Shown here: positions 25,559 to 45,997 of the stretch, in pieces
Numbering within the stretch: position 1 is the stretch's first letter
Layout of the letters: each line of letters starts with the position of its first letter
NCBI GenBank assembly: GCA_902728285.1
Contig: CACVBU010001361.1
Coordinates: forward strand, 496,001-560,000
Direction of reading: 5' to 3'
Origin: Clytia hemisphaerica
Taxonomy: Eukaryota; Cnidaria; Hydrozoa; Leptothecata; Clytiidae
Length of the DNA stretch: 64,000 nucleotides
Notes under the pieces: model-generated
Seen by the model: only the letters and a program-made list of their open reading frames with translations
Databases searched by the model: none
Told to the model about the DNA's origin: nothing
Translations under genes and position numbers: made by a program

Positions 25559-26702
25559 TTGTTGAGCAAAAACAATACTAAAATTCTATCCAAAATGACA
25601 GATATTTTTAGACCATCTCTCAAATGGTTAGGTGTTTATTATAAAGACCTTGTTGCGAAGCGAATGTACATGAGCGAAGCAGTTTTGCTATCGTGTGTGC
25701 GTACCTTTAGTAACTATTCATTCCTTTCAACTCTCTATAAGGCAGGAGATGGGAAAAACGTTTCGAATCTCCGAGTTGCGCGATACCAAAATATAAAGGA
25801 GATAAAATACAAAGGATATTCAGCGAAATGGTAACTCAAATTACCTCCGTCATATCAAATTTGACGTATACGTCAGAATGATACGAAGAACGAGTCAACC
25901 CTCCGTGACCCGTGACGTCAATGTTTAGGAGATAACAAACACGAAGAACATCCCGGGAAATGATAAAACAAATTACCTCCGTTATAGTAATTTGATATTA
26001 TTTGAATTTATTGCAAAGCGAAAGTGATGCCATTATGCTTTTTCAAAAATCAAAACAAACATGGAAGGTTGTTGCTATTCTCTTTTACTTTGTTGTCTTT
26101 GGTGTTCATGTTATTAATGAGTTGAATTGGATCAATATTTTTGTATGATTGTCACAAGAAATGGCTTATGTTGTAGTGTACTTATCATTCTTTCCTGAAT
26201 CGAATGTTTTGTTTCCATTTTGACGGTTGGAATGAGAGATGCCAATTTCTTGCAAAAAAAGGACAATTTTGTAATTTTCACTGACTTAGGTTAGTTTTCA
26301 CTCAATCTTAGATCAAAATCTTCTTCTTCTGCAATATTGACTTAACTGAATTAGAAAAAGGTGAACCAGGAGAACCAAGAAGAACGGAGGTGAACTCATC
26401 TGGTAAACCAGCTGAATCGAGGTGAACCCAGAACCCAGATTCTGCACAACTTCTTACAGTACTTTGAAATTTTCTTTGTGCATTTTGAACGTGGAAAACC
26501 TTTGTTGTCAACACACTTTTGACAAGCCTTTAAAACATGGAAAATTTTTTGTTGTCAACTATAAAAATTTTCCTCCACATTTATCTGTTTTAATGTGAAA
26601 AACTTTTGTTGCTTATATGAGAGTTAATTCATTTAATCTTTACAGCTCACCCTAATAGAGACTTATACGCATACATAGTTTTGCGTTCTTTTAAACCACA
26701 TG
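25559..26702. other. Gene-poor stretch
   Basis: A 102-residue plus frame (25526-25834) overlaps the MITE end and has no recognisable motif. AAATTACCTCCGT(C/T)AT occurs twice (25838, 25970). Diverged GTGGAAAACCTTTGTTGTC repeats from 26492 to 26605 recur at 27390-27530. Confidence 0.35.
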
Positions 26703-26934
26703 TACCGTGAGATTGGGTAACTTGCATCAGTGGAGGCTAACATGCATAGCCCTCAAATGAATGATCTGAACTGGTCTTTAAAATACAACTACGCAGATCC
26801 GCTCGCGCATCTTTACTCTACAATTTTTGTTTTGATTTAACTTTGTATTTTAATGACCTGTCAGGTCTTTCATTTGAGGGCTATGCATGTTATCCTCTAC
26901 TGATGATGCAATCTAGTTACCCAATCTAACGGTA
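26703..26934. mobile_element. TA-ended MITE, TACCGT(G/T)AGATTGGGTAAC family
   Basis: TACCGTGAGATTGGGTAACT at 26703 is inverted at the end (26934). The arms continue through TAACATGCATAGCCCTCAAA, about 60 bp. A TA at each end suggests mariner-type insertion. Confidence 0.7.
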
Positions 26935-27034
26935 GTTAATTCCCGTGATAAACAATGATGAATAATGAATCTGTGTGGTACAGTCACTTTCTGTCGGGGT
27001 TGTGGATGGCGATGTGTGATATGTCGTTCTTTGA

Positions 27035-27268
27035 TACAGTAAGTTGGTCTAATGTCGAAATCCGTCTTCTAATTTCGACACCGTTCTTTAGAGATAGGAA
27101 CAATAGAAACTGAGGAAGGTCGGAATCGCTGATTGACTTTGATTAGCGCGATGAGAGGAAAAATCTTTAGTCTATCAGTGATTTCGACCTTCTTATTATA
27201 TATTCCTATCCATAAAGAAGGATGTTGAAATTAGAAGACGGATGTCGACATTAGACCAACTTACGGTA
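27035..27268. mobile_element. TA-ended MITE, TAAGTTGGTCTAATGTCGA family, copy 1
   Basis: TACAGTAAGTTGGTCTAATG at 27035 is inverted as CATTAGACCAACTTACGGTA ending 27268. The subterminal TCTAATTTCGACACC is inverted too. Confidence 0.75.
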
Positions 27269-28086
27269 GTTAGGGTTTGTCGTTCTTCATTTTGTTGCTT
27301 TTTAATAGTTATTTTTCTTTCTTTTTTAGATGGTCTGGAAACATTAGATTAAAAAGTCTCTTTTCTCATTTTTGTTGGCATTCTTTTTCAAATGTGGAAA
27401 CTTCTGTCTTGAACTTGGTATTTGTGTTTTAAATGTGGAAAGCTTTTTTTGTCAATTTGGAAATTTTCTTCCACGTTTGACGTCTAATATGGAAAACTTT
27501 CGTTGGCAACTTGAAGTTTTCTTCAACTTTGGGCATTCTTTTAGATTACAAAAATGTTTCCCATAAGATATTTTTCCCTCCTTGCAATCTGTTGGAAATT
27601 ATGAATTTGGAATTGCTTTGTCCTGTTTTGTTTCTTTTTTTTTTAACATTATTAGTTATATTACTGTATGATAATGCAAAATGACCTTTTTGAAATTATG
27701 AAATTTTCCTTGGTTCATTTTATGATATCCTCCTTTTTGTAAAGGTGAAGCGTGATGCTACAGATCAAATCTGTGTTTTGACTGGACTCACCAACCTTTA
27801 TAATTATAAGGATACAGTTTGTTTTTATTTTCTAAGTTCAAAATGCCCTGAGTGTGTTTAGTGTTTTCATCTTCTTATATTGTTGTTTCTTTAAACTTTT
27901 TTGCTATTTATTCTAGAAAATGAAAAATAGAACGGTTGAAGCTTCATTTTTCTCAATGAGAGATAATCTACAGATGTCATTTTTACAGAGAGGGACTATG
28001 AAAAATTTGCAAATGATAGGATATTCGGAAAGACTGCAGCAAATGTAGAGGAAAACTGCACGTAAATGCCGCATCGTTGAATATAA
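27269..28086. other. Gene-poor stretch with ATGTGGAAA repeats
   Basis: ATGTGGAAACTT, ATGTGGAAAGCTT and ATATGGAAAACTTTCGTTGG lie about 60 bp apart (27393-27510), each followed by a CTTCCAC-like element. Related to 26492-26605. No gene. Confidence 0.35.
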
Positions 28087-28589
28087 GTCAGTTGGAACCA
28101 CTACATAGAAATGGCAACTATTGCCTTAACGGGAAATATATCCCGAATGGGAAGGTGAAAATAACCCAAAAATGAAACTGTTTCCAGATTGAAAATTTCA
28201 TCACTTTTCTGTTTGCCGTTTTGATCAAGAACTTTTCATTGTTCCCGAACGGGAAGTTGAATTTTTGTAAACAAAGCAGATTTTTTTTTCCCGATCGAGA
28301 AGAAGTTTCCAAATCCAACACATTATCACACATAATTCTTTAGGAATGGGGAAAGTAGAATTAAGAAATGATTACCCGGTGTATTTCTTAACTACTTGGT
28401 GAAAGGTATCAGTTATTTACCTTCCACGACCATTTCCGGAGTGCTCAGAGGTCACATTCCGATCGGGATACTGGTCAACTTCCTGATTCCGAAACTCTAT
28501 CCATTTCGGGAAGTTTCTCACCTTCCCGTTCGGGATATATTTCCCGTTAAGGCAATAGTTGCCATTTCTATGTAGTGGTTCCGACTGAC
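28087..28589. mobile_element. Long-TIR MITE with nearly identical arms
   Basis: The arm GTCAGTTGGAACCACTACAT onward (about 75 bp, through AACGGGAAATATATCCCGAA) is repeated inverted to 28589 with about three mismatches. The interior is full of GGGAAG/CTTCCCG motifs. The low arm divergence suggests recent activity. Confidence 0.75.
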
Positions 28590-28918
28590 AGTGTTTGTAT
28601 GTCATTAAAATGTTTTGCTTGCAACTTGTGAATCGAGGAGGCTCTGGAACGCTTCGCAACTTTTATACATATACGGCTTGTTTATCACGCTGGACTTCTT
28701 TCGCTGTGGGCGGGGGCGAGACGCCCCGGCGCCCAACCACAGAACTTTTAACTTTTCACGGTACTCAACCTGCACTACTTTTTCGATATCATATCACAAT
28801 CGCGCGTGGTATGAGTTCACAAACACAAAAAGGTAACCCCAACGAAAGATAAATCACGCAAGTACATTCCACTACCGGGGTGACATTATCTGACATTATT
28901 GACGGTCGATTGAAACGT

Positions 28919-29062
28919 ACCCCCGGGGGCACTCGATTTCTAAACGACGGCATGTGCCGCCGAAAATTTGGCTTTCAAAATCGGACCCTTACAACAGTGC
29001 AGCTTTTGAGCAGTGAAAAGGTACCCTTCGATTCTTGCGAAAGTTACAACCCTTACACTTAC
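28919..29062. repeat. Truncated ACCCTTA repeat element
   Basis: CCCCCGGGGG starts the segment, followed by GGCATGTGCCGCC, CGGACCCTTACAACAGTGCA, GTACCCTTCG and CAACCCTTACAC. Same layout as the left half of the G-run MITEs; the right half is absent. Confidence 0.55.
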
Positions 29063-29129
29063 AGTTTATTTAGTTTGTTTTACTGACGCAACCTGAAAAT
29101 GAGCCTGAGATGTCGACACAATGTACAAA

Positions 29130-29500
29130 ACAAATCTGTGTAGAACATCTGGAAATTGTCGATCTGTTCGCACAGATATTTATTTAAACTGTTAGCTGGA
29201 AATTAAGTTTCTGTTCTTAAGATCTTAATTAAAAGTCCTTCAGTCGAGCTGGAATTTAGCGATCTGTTCTTATAAGATTTTGTCATCCCTGGTAGATAAG
29301 AACAGTTAACTCGCATAAAATCAATCGCCTGGTAAATTCGTACCTGTTCCGAAAGTATTTTTACCTCCTAGCTGGAAAATATAACTATTCTGAAGTATAT
29401 ATAACTATTCTGAAGTAAAAATTTCTCCCCTGGAAAACGAGGAGGAGCTGTTCTTAATTTCGGGGAAATCCTTCCAGCTGGCAAATCAGAACAGAACAGA
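29130..29500. repeat. Degenerate repeats of CTGGAAATT...CTGTTC
   Basis: GCTGGAAATT or a close variant, followed 15-25 bp later by CTGTTC(TTA), recurs about five times with a period near 70 bp. Highly diverged. Confidence 0.4.
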
Positions 29501-30080
29501 TATTTGCAAATTTTAGGTCGGTGGCTGCTTCTGCCCTGCCGGCGGAAAATATCGATATACATTGAGTTTTAACGCTTCGAAAACTCATAAATGGCTTCTA
29601 ATCTAAGGCATCAAGCAGGGGGCGGGTGCTTTTGGTCTGCAAATTCTGCGTTTCCATCATTAGTAGATAGTATAAATCGCATATCTGTCAATAACGTTCC
29701 GTTTTAGTTCTCCCTTGGCGCATGTTTACGGCTACCGTGTAATTTGTCACGAAAAACATTCTATTTTCACGAAATTCCTCGCGAAAGACGGGGGTTTTAA
29801 TCAAAGCTATTCCTTATATTCTGCAATTGCCAAAGGAGCCAGAACTCTGAAATACAATGATCAAATTTCTTTTTTGCTTCCAGAGCAACTTTGTGACTTT
29901 TGATTCCACAGTTGGAACTATGTTATTTCTTCTGGATATTTGACAAAGAAACTTGCACCCTAGCAAACATTCCCGTATCTAAATCGCAATTTTGATTGAG
30001 GTTACGTTATCTCTGTCATTTACAATGGGTCAGAGATTCTCCTACAATTTTATACATGGTACTGCAATTTCAAAATCAAA
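29501..30080. other. FOXJ 5' flank
   Basis: No coding frame supported. Presumed promoter and 5' UTR of the forkhead gene; no TATA box clearly placed. Confidence 0.35.
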
Positions 30081-38265
<8,185 letters not shown>

Positions 38266-40292
38266 TGCAAGAAATAACAAAATATTAGTTAAATCCCTTA
38301 AATATTCAAGAAATGGTTCCACCCACACCAGATTATGCATACACGTTATATTACAATACAATACAAAAAATGATTATTATGAATTACCACATTACCAGGG
38401 AAGGAATGAAATCCAATTGCTCAATGATTTGAAAAATATAGTCCAACTAGAATCAAAAAATATTCAAATTTAAAGTAAAATTTAATGTGATTGGATATGT
38501 TGAGTATTGGTTGAACACTCTTGCATCCTCAACAAAACTATTAATACTGGTTTTCAGTGAGGGTAATTCAGTTTTTATTTGCACTTATTTTTATGACGAC
38601 CTCCTCTGCAAATGTATATAGATTAAGTTTTTTGGCAGGAAACCCAGGGTGCTGGAAACAGATCCTGGCATCAGAAGAAAACTAAAACTGAAATGGAATT
38701 TTCCTTTAACAAAATGTTGAGAAAAAATGTAAAACGGAAAAATTATGTAGTATATTTATATTTTGAAAAAAAAACAAGTATTCTTACAGTACTGTATTTA
38801 TATTTTTGCTTTTATTGTTTTAGTTTTTTTTGTTTTATGTTGTCTTGAAATGGAACATTTTGCGCAGATTGTTTTCTTAATTTTTCATGATGGAGTAGAA
38901 ACTGGCTCAAGTTCTGAACCATATACAGCCGAGTCTCCATGATTCGATCAACTCTACATTACATTTCGATCGAGTTTTATGGTCCCTTCAATTAACAATG
39001 CCTCATAAATCTTACTCCGTAACTCGAAATTTCCTTAACTCTAACAAACCTGCGTCAGAGTTAAAGAGACTCCATTTTATCACCAATCACGACATGAAAT
39101 TAACTATATTGCCCTTTTGTGTTTACTGCGTGTGCAAGATTTCCATTACTCCTTTTTTGTTATTTTTTGCTCCAAGTTTTTATTAGGTGACAATTTTTGC
39201 AGCTATTTATTATTTTGATACAGTGATACTATTTTTTCTTTATAGTGGGTTTTAAATAATGTGCTGGTGGTACAAACTTAACAAACAACCAAAAATAACG
39301 GTGTAGGCCAATCTAAAAAGGCTTCTTGATTGACATATCGCCAAGGGACATTTTCCTTGATTCTCATTTTTTCGGCTAATTGAAAAATGATTCGCAGATA
39401 ACCTAAACCCTCTTTCAATACAATAAATGACAATATGTCATTTGTAGGCTTTTCTGCCTTAAAATCACCTCACTTACTAGTTGATTTAATCGAATAGATT
39501 CTACGTTGTTTTAATGAAACTTGGTCTACCAATTTTTGGTTAGTTTGTTCATTTGCATGAATTTCAAGAATTTTTTTTCTTTTTGTAAATAGGAACTTTT
39601 TGTATATGATGAATTTTTATGCATTTGGTTTGTTGTCTGTTCTATTCTCTTATGATCTTTAAAAAAGTCGGAAAGAATTGAAGAGCTCCGTGATGACATA
39701 TTGTTGAGTTTTGAATTTTTTTGAATGACATATTCTTCTCTTTAAAAAAGCGCTCTGTACTTTTTTGGGTTATTGCAAACTCTTTTTTTCTGGTTTGGTA
39801 TCAAGTCTCTTTACTTTTAGTATTTTAAATTTTTTTAAATGAGAAAAAGTGTAAATTCTGTATTCTTGTAAGCAAGGAAATCCACCCAGTTACTAGTGTG
39901 AAATAGTTTTTTCTAGTTGTAAAAAATAACTATTTTGTCTCTTTTCTTCCTTTCACATTTCCAGGTTCAGAACAAATTTTTAGCATTATTTTGGTATTTC
40001 GACCATAATTAGCATCAAACATCAGACACCAATTATTAATTTTATTCCTTATATTCGAGAAGGTCTATTAGAGTAGAGAGCGTGTTTCTCTCCTGTGTCA
40101 AGTTTCACTTTATTGTATAGGTGAAAAGTTGAATCATGGCCTCTCTTTCGATCCTCCTAAGATAAGCTTTCAAATAAGTTCTTGAATGTTATAAATTTAC
40201 CGTTCTTATACAATATAACCACTCTCTTTCATTTTATCTTTCCATTTCAGTGAAAACAAAAAAATAATCAAAAATAAATAAATAATAGAAAA
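38266..40292. other. FOXJ 3' flank and RANGRF 5' flank
   Basis: AT-rich and no gene. AATAAA near 39422 could end FOXJ mRNA. 38930-39075 carries GAGTCTCCATGATTCGATCA and GAGTTAAAGAGACTCC as inverted ends of a probable short MITE. Confidence 0.4.
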
Positions 40293-43200
40293 ATGTCTAA
40301 CAAAGATAATGGGAACGTTCGAGATTTGTTCGGAGGGGCTTTAAGTTGCTTTTTTCCCACAAATGCTTTGGACATGAGGTAAGTGATTATTCATCACCCG
40401 AAAAAAATGCACCGTATTCCCTTCAATTAAGCACCGCGGCGCTCTTAAAATTTCAGTGCAGTGCACTTTAAAGGCTATATATATGGATGAAACTTGAAAA
40501 TGCTCAATACTAAATTTTTGATTTTTCAACCTTTTTAATTCCTGAATATTCACGAGTTTGTAACGAATAACCCCTTAGATGTTCACAAAATTGACTTCAC
40601 ATCCCTGGTGTTGTCCGACATCCTCAACCGCAGAAGGAGGGAAGAAGGGTAGAGGATGATGCCGGATAGGGAAATCGTTGCGCTTAGAATACACAATTGC
40701 CCCTGTGTCCACGATACAACCGAACCATGGTTTAATGGTGACATCAATCAAACAAGTGGGTAGAAAGCGTGCTTATTCAACGTCATAGTCTTGTATAGAG
40801 TATGGTACCCAGTCCCCTCCACATGATCTCTGGTTGATTTAGGTGGGGGTATATTTATCTACCAAGTGAATTTCAGTACTGAGTGGACATAGAACCAATA
40901 CCTCCCATCTGGGAGCCGATGCGCCTACAATTTCTTTCTCTTTCTGGAAAAGCCCTAGGATACAAGAACATATAGTTGACGCTCTCTAATCCGATTTTCA
41001 ATGGGATTTTCAAAGTGACTTTCAATATTATTGAATAATGGAGCGTATCGAACAGTAGAACGTCGAATTAGAGAGCTTCAACTGTATATTTATTTAAACA
41101 GTGAAATTCGTGAAGTACCGAACAACCAAGAAGTGTTCCATCATCAGAAAACCGATCAAAGTATCATGTTTGATATCCTGGAATATCAAGATCAAGTACA
41201 TGGGAGCGAGGCTATCAAGTAATTTTGTATTTTTCACGAAAACAAGTTTCTCTCTTTGAAACTAATTTTCTCGAAATCTAAATATTTTAAAAGAACCATT
41301 TCTATTTCATTAGAGAAAAGAAAGATAAACTTACATTATGATGGGTCATTTATTGAATTCGATTCATTAGATCAAAAGTTATGCTCAATTCAATAAAAAG
41401 GTTACTTTCAGAAAGTGCTCGAAAACGTAAAAAATCGCCCTATCCCTAGGGGCAGTAATTTTTTGTGGCACACCCTGTATTGAAGCTAACGGTGAGACGA
41501 GATCACAGATTTCTTACAGTTAGTGGACACTAAAGCGCAACGTGCATTCTTAATTATATCGACATTTTCTCAATGCAACAGATATCATTACATGGACATT
41601 GCAGAAGTAAATGATGCCAGTGAAGAAGCAGAAGTATTTTGATTATTGAGTATTTTTCATCAATTTTAATTTTCTCAGCATATTCGATGGTTTTCCTATT
41701 TTGGTACCCTTTGCTCAGACTGTTATTGAAGACTCCAGGGTATTAAGGTGGGGTCTAAATGCTTGCAACGTTACAAATCTGCCTCACAAGCTCATTTTGG
41801 GCTCAAAAGAAGCGTATAACTAAGTAGAATAAGATTCAGTCTAGGCAGATGTTTTATGATTTAGAAATTTAGCGTAATTCGCAAAAAACCTTCATTTTGC
41901 TAGGGGGGGGGTACCAAGTTGTGTTACTGGACCAGTGCCGAAAAGTTGTACTTTCTTGTTTTTTGAGACCACCACCACTTAGTACCCTGGTACTAAGTTG
42001 AATTTACCCCTTAAAATAGGTTTACCACCCCTTAGTACCCGGTACAATCTTGATATCACCATTGAGAAATGACACACCACTGTTAAGTACCCTGTACTAA
42101 GTTGATTTTCCCCACCTCCTTTAAATTTTCTAAAAAACATCAAACAATACCCGTTCAAGTACAGAAATCGGCCATACTCGCTTAAAAGTCTTCTACATAG
42201 TTTTTCAAGAGCTTTCAGATTCTATAATTGGTTTTGGCCTAAAATGAGTTCGAAATTTCCATAAAAAATGAGCTCTTGGGCTTTACCCTAGGTTTTCAAT
42301 AAATGGGTCCAGAAATAACAACCCTTAAATATTTTCTGGGCCGCTCTTCTAATATCAATCCACAGGGTATTAGGCATGTCTGGTCCAAGTTTAGTGCTTT
42401 GTTTCAAATTTGCACGATAATTACACCGATCAGGCCTACTATGATAACACCCAGGGGAAAACAAAAATTTGATAAACAATAAACGTAATAAACATCCTAA
42501 TAAAATGGTAAGAAATGAATATAGACTGCCTATAACAAGAATTTTTTTGTGATTTTTCAGGATTTTGAGTACCAGATACTAACTCGATGCCTCATATTTG
42601 GTATTGAGACCACCATTTAGTCCCTTGATACAAAGTTGCAAAAATGTTTTTTTAAATTAGGACCACCACTTAGTACCATGTACTAAGTTGTTTTTTACTT
42701 ACCTTATCAAACCACCACCCGGTACTGGCCCCCACAACTTAGTACCAACCCCCCCTGATTTTGCGTAAATTTTTGCTATTTTGAGATGACGTCATAAAAA
42801 TTTAAATTCTTATAACTTTTGATATAATAAATAATAATAAATAAATAAATAAATTGTACCATCCCCTAAGGGGAATTGGCCTAAAAATTGTTAGGAAAAA
42901 AAAACTAACAAATTTAGGATATTCATTGCGCTGCTAGGTAAAGAAAAAAAATCAAGAAATTATATTGCAAGCATCTCTCCAGTTGTTCCTGTCCATAGCG
43001 AGATTATACCAGTTGTCTTTATCAATATTAGCCTTTTTAAGAGCTTTAAACAAAGAGCGACCGTAAGTCATTTCGGGAGAACCCCGCGGTCGTTTTTCAC
43101 TGACCCACGACGAAATCATTTTCCTTGGTAGACGATTCATATCCATGCGTACAACATGGCCAGCCCATCTTAACTGCCTTTTAACAATATAAGAATCGAT

Positions 43201-45997
43201 ACATTTGACATCAAGACGATTAAACAAATTCTCATTCGAAATATGCTTTTCAAAAACATCAATCATATTTACTCCACACATAGCTCTTACACATCTATTG
43301 TGAAAGGAGCGCAACCATCGATATAACTCCTCTGTCAGACACCAAGATTCTGATCCATAAAGTAGGATCGACAATATAAGGGATTCATAAACCTTCCCTT
43401 TCACTTTCAAATTTAATTTTACATTTCCGAAGATACATTTCTTCAACGAACCAAACATATTTCCCGCTTTTTTAACTCGAAGTAGCACATCTTCTCGATC
43501 GGAACAATCGCCAGTGATAACAGATCCAAGATAGGTAAATCTATCTACGACAGGGAAGAAATAATTATCGGAATAAATTGAAATTTTGACCAAAAATGCA
43601 CAATCCTGACGTCATCATGCTTTTAAAAAAATTTTGAAATGTTTTTAAAATCTGCATAAAAATGCATCTTTGGTCAAAATATGAAATTATTTTGATGATT
43701 TTATCAAAAGTTATTAGAATTTCAATTTTTATGACGTCATCAAAATAGCGCAAAATTGAAGCTTTTTGCGAATTACGCTAAATTTCTAAATCATGAAACA
43801 TCTGCCTAGACTGAATCTTATTCAATTAGTTATACGCTTCTTTTGAGCCCAAAATGAGCTTGTGAGAAAGATTTTTAACGTTGCAAGAATTTTGACCTCA
43901 ACGAACCCGCCTTATTACCCTGGAGGAGGAGTAGGGAGAGTATTTAAGAGAACTAAACACCAGGGCTTTTCAAACTGCACATTATAACTTATCAAGTAAT
44001 AAGGAACTAACTTACAATTGCTACACGGTGTTTCCTGCTGGCGCAATCTTTATTTCAATCCATTATAACTTATAATATAATATAAGTAGACATTTAGAAT
44101 TATTCTCAATACATCGGTGAGACAAATGAATCTTCTAGTTTCTCGATGTAATATCCTTTTCTTTCTCATAAATCGTGAGCTTCCAGTCAAAGTAAAGCTT
44201 TCTAAGAGCCATCTTTCCTGAATTTACCCATCACCTGTTTAGGTAAACTTTTTAATAAATCAATGCGTTAACTAAACCCATAAATTTGGGTTTTTGGCTA
44301 AATGGTACGCATTTTCTTTTTAGATACTCTATGTTTCATTCCCTTCCCTTTAGGTGAACACTGTCGAAGAAATACCAAAAGAAAATTTGAGCATTAAAGA
44401 GTAAGTATACTTTGCAAGCGCTCAATAAAAACACTGTCTCTCTGGGATTTTATTACCCCCGTTTGAACCTCTGGAGAGATTTGGTATTGACATGGTGAGG
44501 TGGAGTTCAGGGTCCAACTGTTGAAAATCGTTTAATAGTATAATGAGAAGAATCATGAATATTCTTTCTTCGTTGTAGATGTTCACAAGCCTTGTTCTTG
44601 CTTGGCAGACAAATGATCTCCAAATATAAAGAAGGGGTAAGAAAAATTTGTGTTATCGATGATAGCTTGATGGAAGATTTGCAAGAGATGCCATAAATCC
44701 CGTATACTATATATCCCACATTTTATCCCTCGGAATGCTAACAAACGTCTTTCAGTTGTTAAGCAATTTCTACCGTGACAGAGCCACGAGAAAACATAAA
44801 GGGATGCTTTTATTCAAAACTACTCTAAGGTCCCGAATAGACGTCCCGCTTATTAATTTTCGAAAACTTTTCGGACTCCCCCCCTCCCGTTTATTAATTT
44901 TCTAGTTTTTTGTTTTTGAGTTGAAGTGTAAATCAGGCTTAATCCATTTCGAACGTTCGAAAATGAAAATTCATAGAAGTAGGTAAAAGGAAACTTTAAA
45001 TATTTTCAGACCCCCCCGTTTATTCAGACCCCCCCGTTTATTATATTTTGCAAAAATTTCGGACCCCCCCTTTTATTCAGACCCCCCTACTATTCGGGAC
45101 CTTAGAGTAGTCAAATACTCGTTCCTGAAGGCCTACTTGCAAATTCTAATAAGTGATTGCTCTGGATTGCTTGAATAGAATCACTCTATAAAATTCAATT
45201 TCTCACAACTAAAAAGTCTTTTTTTAGTTCTTAGTATCATTGTTTGGGTTGCTGATGGCAAAGGCGAGCATTTAAATTTAGCAAAATTGTGTTATCTGTT
45301 TGAACGTCTAAGCGAAAGAAAAATCTTATCAAAAATATTCTGATCGAATTTTGTTAATCCTTGTTGTTATTACTGCAGGCAGATGCAAAAAACTTGGTGA
45401 ATATTTTGATGGTTTTGTATCGTCTACCTCAGTACGAAACTGATCTGTTGATTATCATGAACGACCCTGTTGCTATAAGGTACCTCTCTAATTCTTATTT
45501 TGACTTTTAAACCCAGCAGGCACACAACGTCGTTTCAACGTTCATCTAATGTTCACAACGTCATATAACGTTAGATGAACGTTGTTACAACGTCGTGTGC
45601 TAGCTGGAAATGTATTTATAATTAATTCTCAATCATGTCATCAATTTTTACTTATCAGTGGGACTACAATCAGAGATATCTGCTTATCTTTTGTCTTTCT
45701 TGCCTAAATGTGTGTCTGTATCCAAACTGTAGATAGACTGGATAATTAAAAAAATCTTTACTCTTTCCTAGACTGATGCCTGGGATACGAAAATAGTAGA
45801 ATATAGGTCATTTCGATCATTTCAGAACCCATCATCCAACGTTATTGTCAACTTTTTTTCCCCCGTTTTTTTACAGTACAAAAAGTAGTAGCAGTGGTAA
45901 CAACACAACTCCAAACGATGCTTCTAAATGGTCGGAAAAACTTTTCAAACAGATCGCTTGTTCACTCAAAATTGTTGATTCCTCACTCTTTGGCTGA
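40293..45997 (+). CDS. RANGRF: RANGRF / Mog1, Ran GTPase release factor (7 exons)
   Basis: Exons 40293-40378, 41102-41218, 41582-41633, 44354-44400, 44579-44636, 45379-45479, 45877-45997; frame is consistent across all junctions and gives 193 aa against 186 in human. Seen: RDLFGGALSCFFPTNALDMS at the N-terminus (human has LFGGAFSAILP), EVPNNQEVFHHQKTDQSIMF (human PDNQEVFCHPVTDQSLIV), then EYQDQVHGSEAIKYHY, LLGRQMISKYKEGADAKN, VLYRLPQYETDLLI and a terminal SLFG. Known role: Mog1 binds Ran and promotes nucleotide release in nuclear transport; the vertebrate protein also helps traffic the cardiac sodium channel. Intron 3 contains a 2.2 kb composite transposon, introns 1, 5 and 6 contain smaller MITEs, and one MITE ends 15 bp before exon 2. 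AATAAA at 46687-46692 is a candidate poly(A) signal. Confidence 0.95.
40973..41086. mobile_element. 114-bp MITE abutting RANGRF exon 2
   Basis: TAGTTGACGCTCTCTAATCC at 40973 is mirrored by GAATTAGAGAGCTTCAACTG and TA at 41086, so the ends are TA-flanked. The exon 2 acceptor lies 15 bp further on, so the element edge contributes part of the branch/pyrimidine region. Confidence 0.65.
41235..41480 (+). repeat. Dispersed element with GTGTGCCACAAAA end, copy 2
   Basis: Diverged direct copy of 15866-16100: TTTCTCTCTTTGAA, GAAAGATAAA, AGATCAAA, TTACTTTCAGAAAGTGCT, closing TTTTTTGTGGCACACCCTGT. In RANGRF intron 2. Confidence 0.5.
41903..42757. repeat. Block with CTTAGTACC/GGTACTAAG repeats between G and C runs
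   Basis: It begins AGGGGGGGGGTACCAAGTTG and ends ACAACTTAGTACCAACCCCC. Between them, CTTAGTACCcTGGTACTAAG-like palindromes with ACCACCAC leaders occur about six times. Lies inside the long-TIR element. Confidence 0.6.
42952..43593 (-). pseudogene. C-terminal fragment of a LINE reverse transcriptase
   Basis: An open frame with no ATG start covers the part of a LINE ORF2 downstream of the YADD site: FTYLGSVITGD, LLYGSESWCL, HNRCVRAMCG, QLRWAGHVVRMD and RLPRKMISSWVSEKRPRGSP. These are characteristic of the thumb and C-terminal region of RTE/craniate-type LINE RTs ('YLGS', 'GHVxRM', 'RRPRGRP' blocks). No catalytic motifs are present. It sits between the arms of the long-TIR element at 41733-43925 inside RANGRF intron 3, so a DNA transposon probably acquired it or received it as an insertion. 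Confidence 0.8.
44821..45109. mobile_element. TA-ended MITE with C-run and GTTTATT internal motifs
   Basis: TACTCTAAGGTCCCGAATAG at 44821 and CTATTCGGGACCTTAGAGTA ending 45109. CAGACCCCCCCGTTTATT-like units recur four to five times inside. In RANGRF intron 5. Confidence 0.75.
45513..45607. repeat. 95-bp near-palindrome in RANGRF intron 6
   Basis: It starts CCAGCAGGCACACAACG and ends CGTCGTGTGCTAGCTGG. CAACGTTCATCTAA is mirrored by TTAGATGAACGTTG; the loop is centred near 45560. Rich in AACGT. Confidence 0.65.

Larger units (their letters stand above)
41733..43925. mobile_element. 2.2 kb long-TIR element carrying a LINE fragment and a G-run element
   Basis: CTCCAGGGTATTAAGG at 41733 is mirrored to 43925. 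Arms of about 180 bp are about 88% identical in inverse orientation (AGCTCATTTTGGGCTCAAAA, AGATTCAGTCTAGGCAGATG and AATTTAGCGTAATTCGCAAA in both). Inside are a repeat block flanked by G and C runs (41903-42757) and an LINE RT C-terminus (42952-43593, minus). No transposase frame was seen, so it was probably mobilised in trans. In RANGRF intron 3. Confidence 0.75.

Noticed and set aside
28595-28852. Two overlapping 73-85 residue frames after the long-TIR MITE
   Set aside because: Overlapping frames in a locally GC-rich patch, with no motif and no splice evidence.
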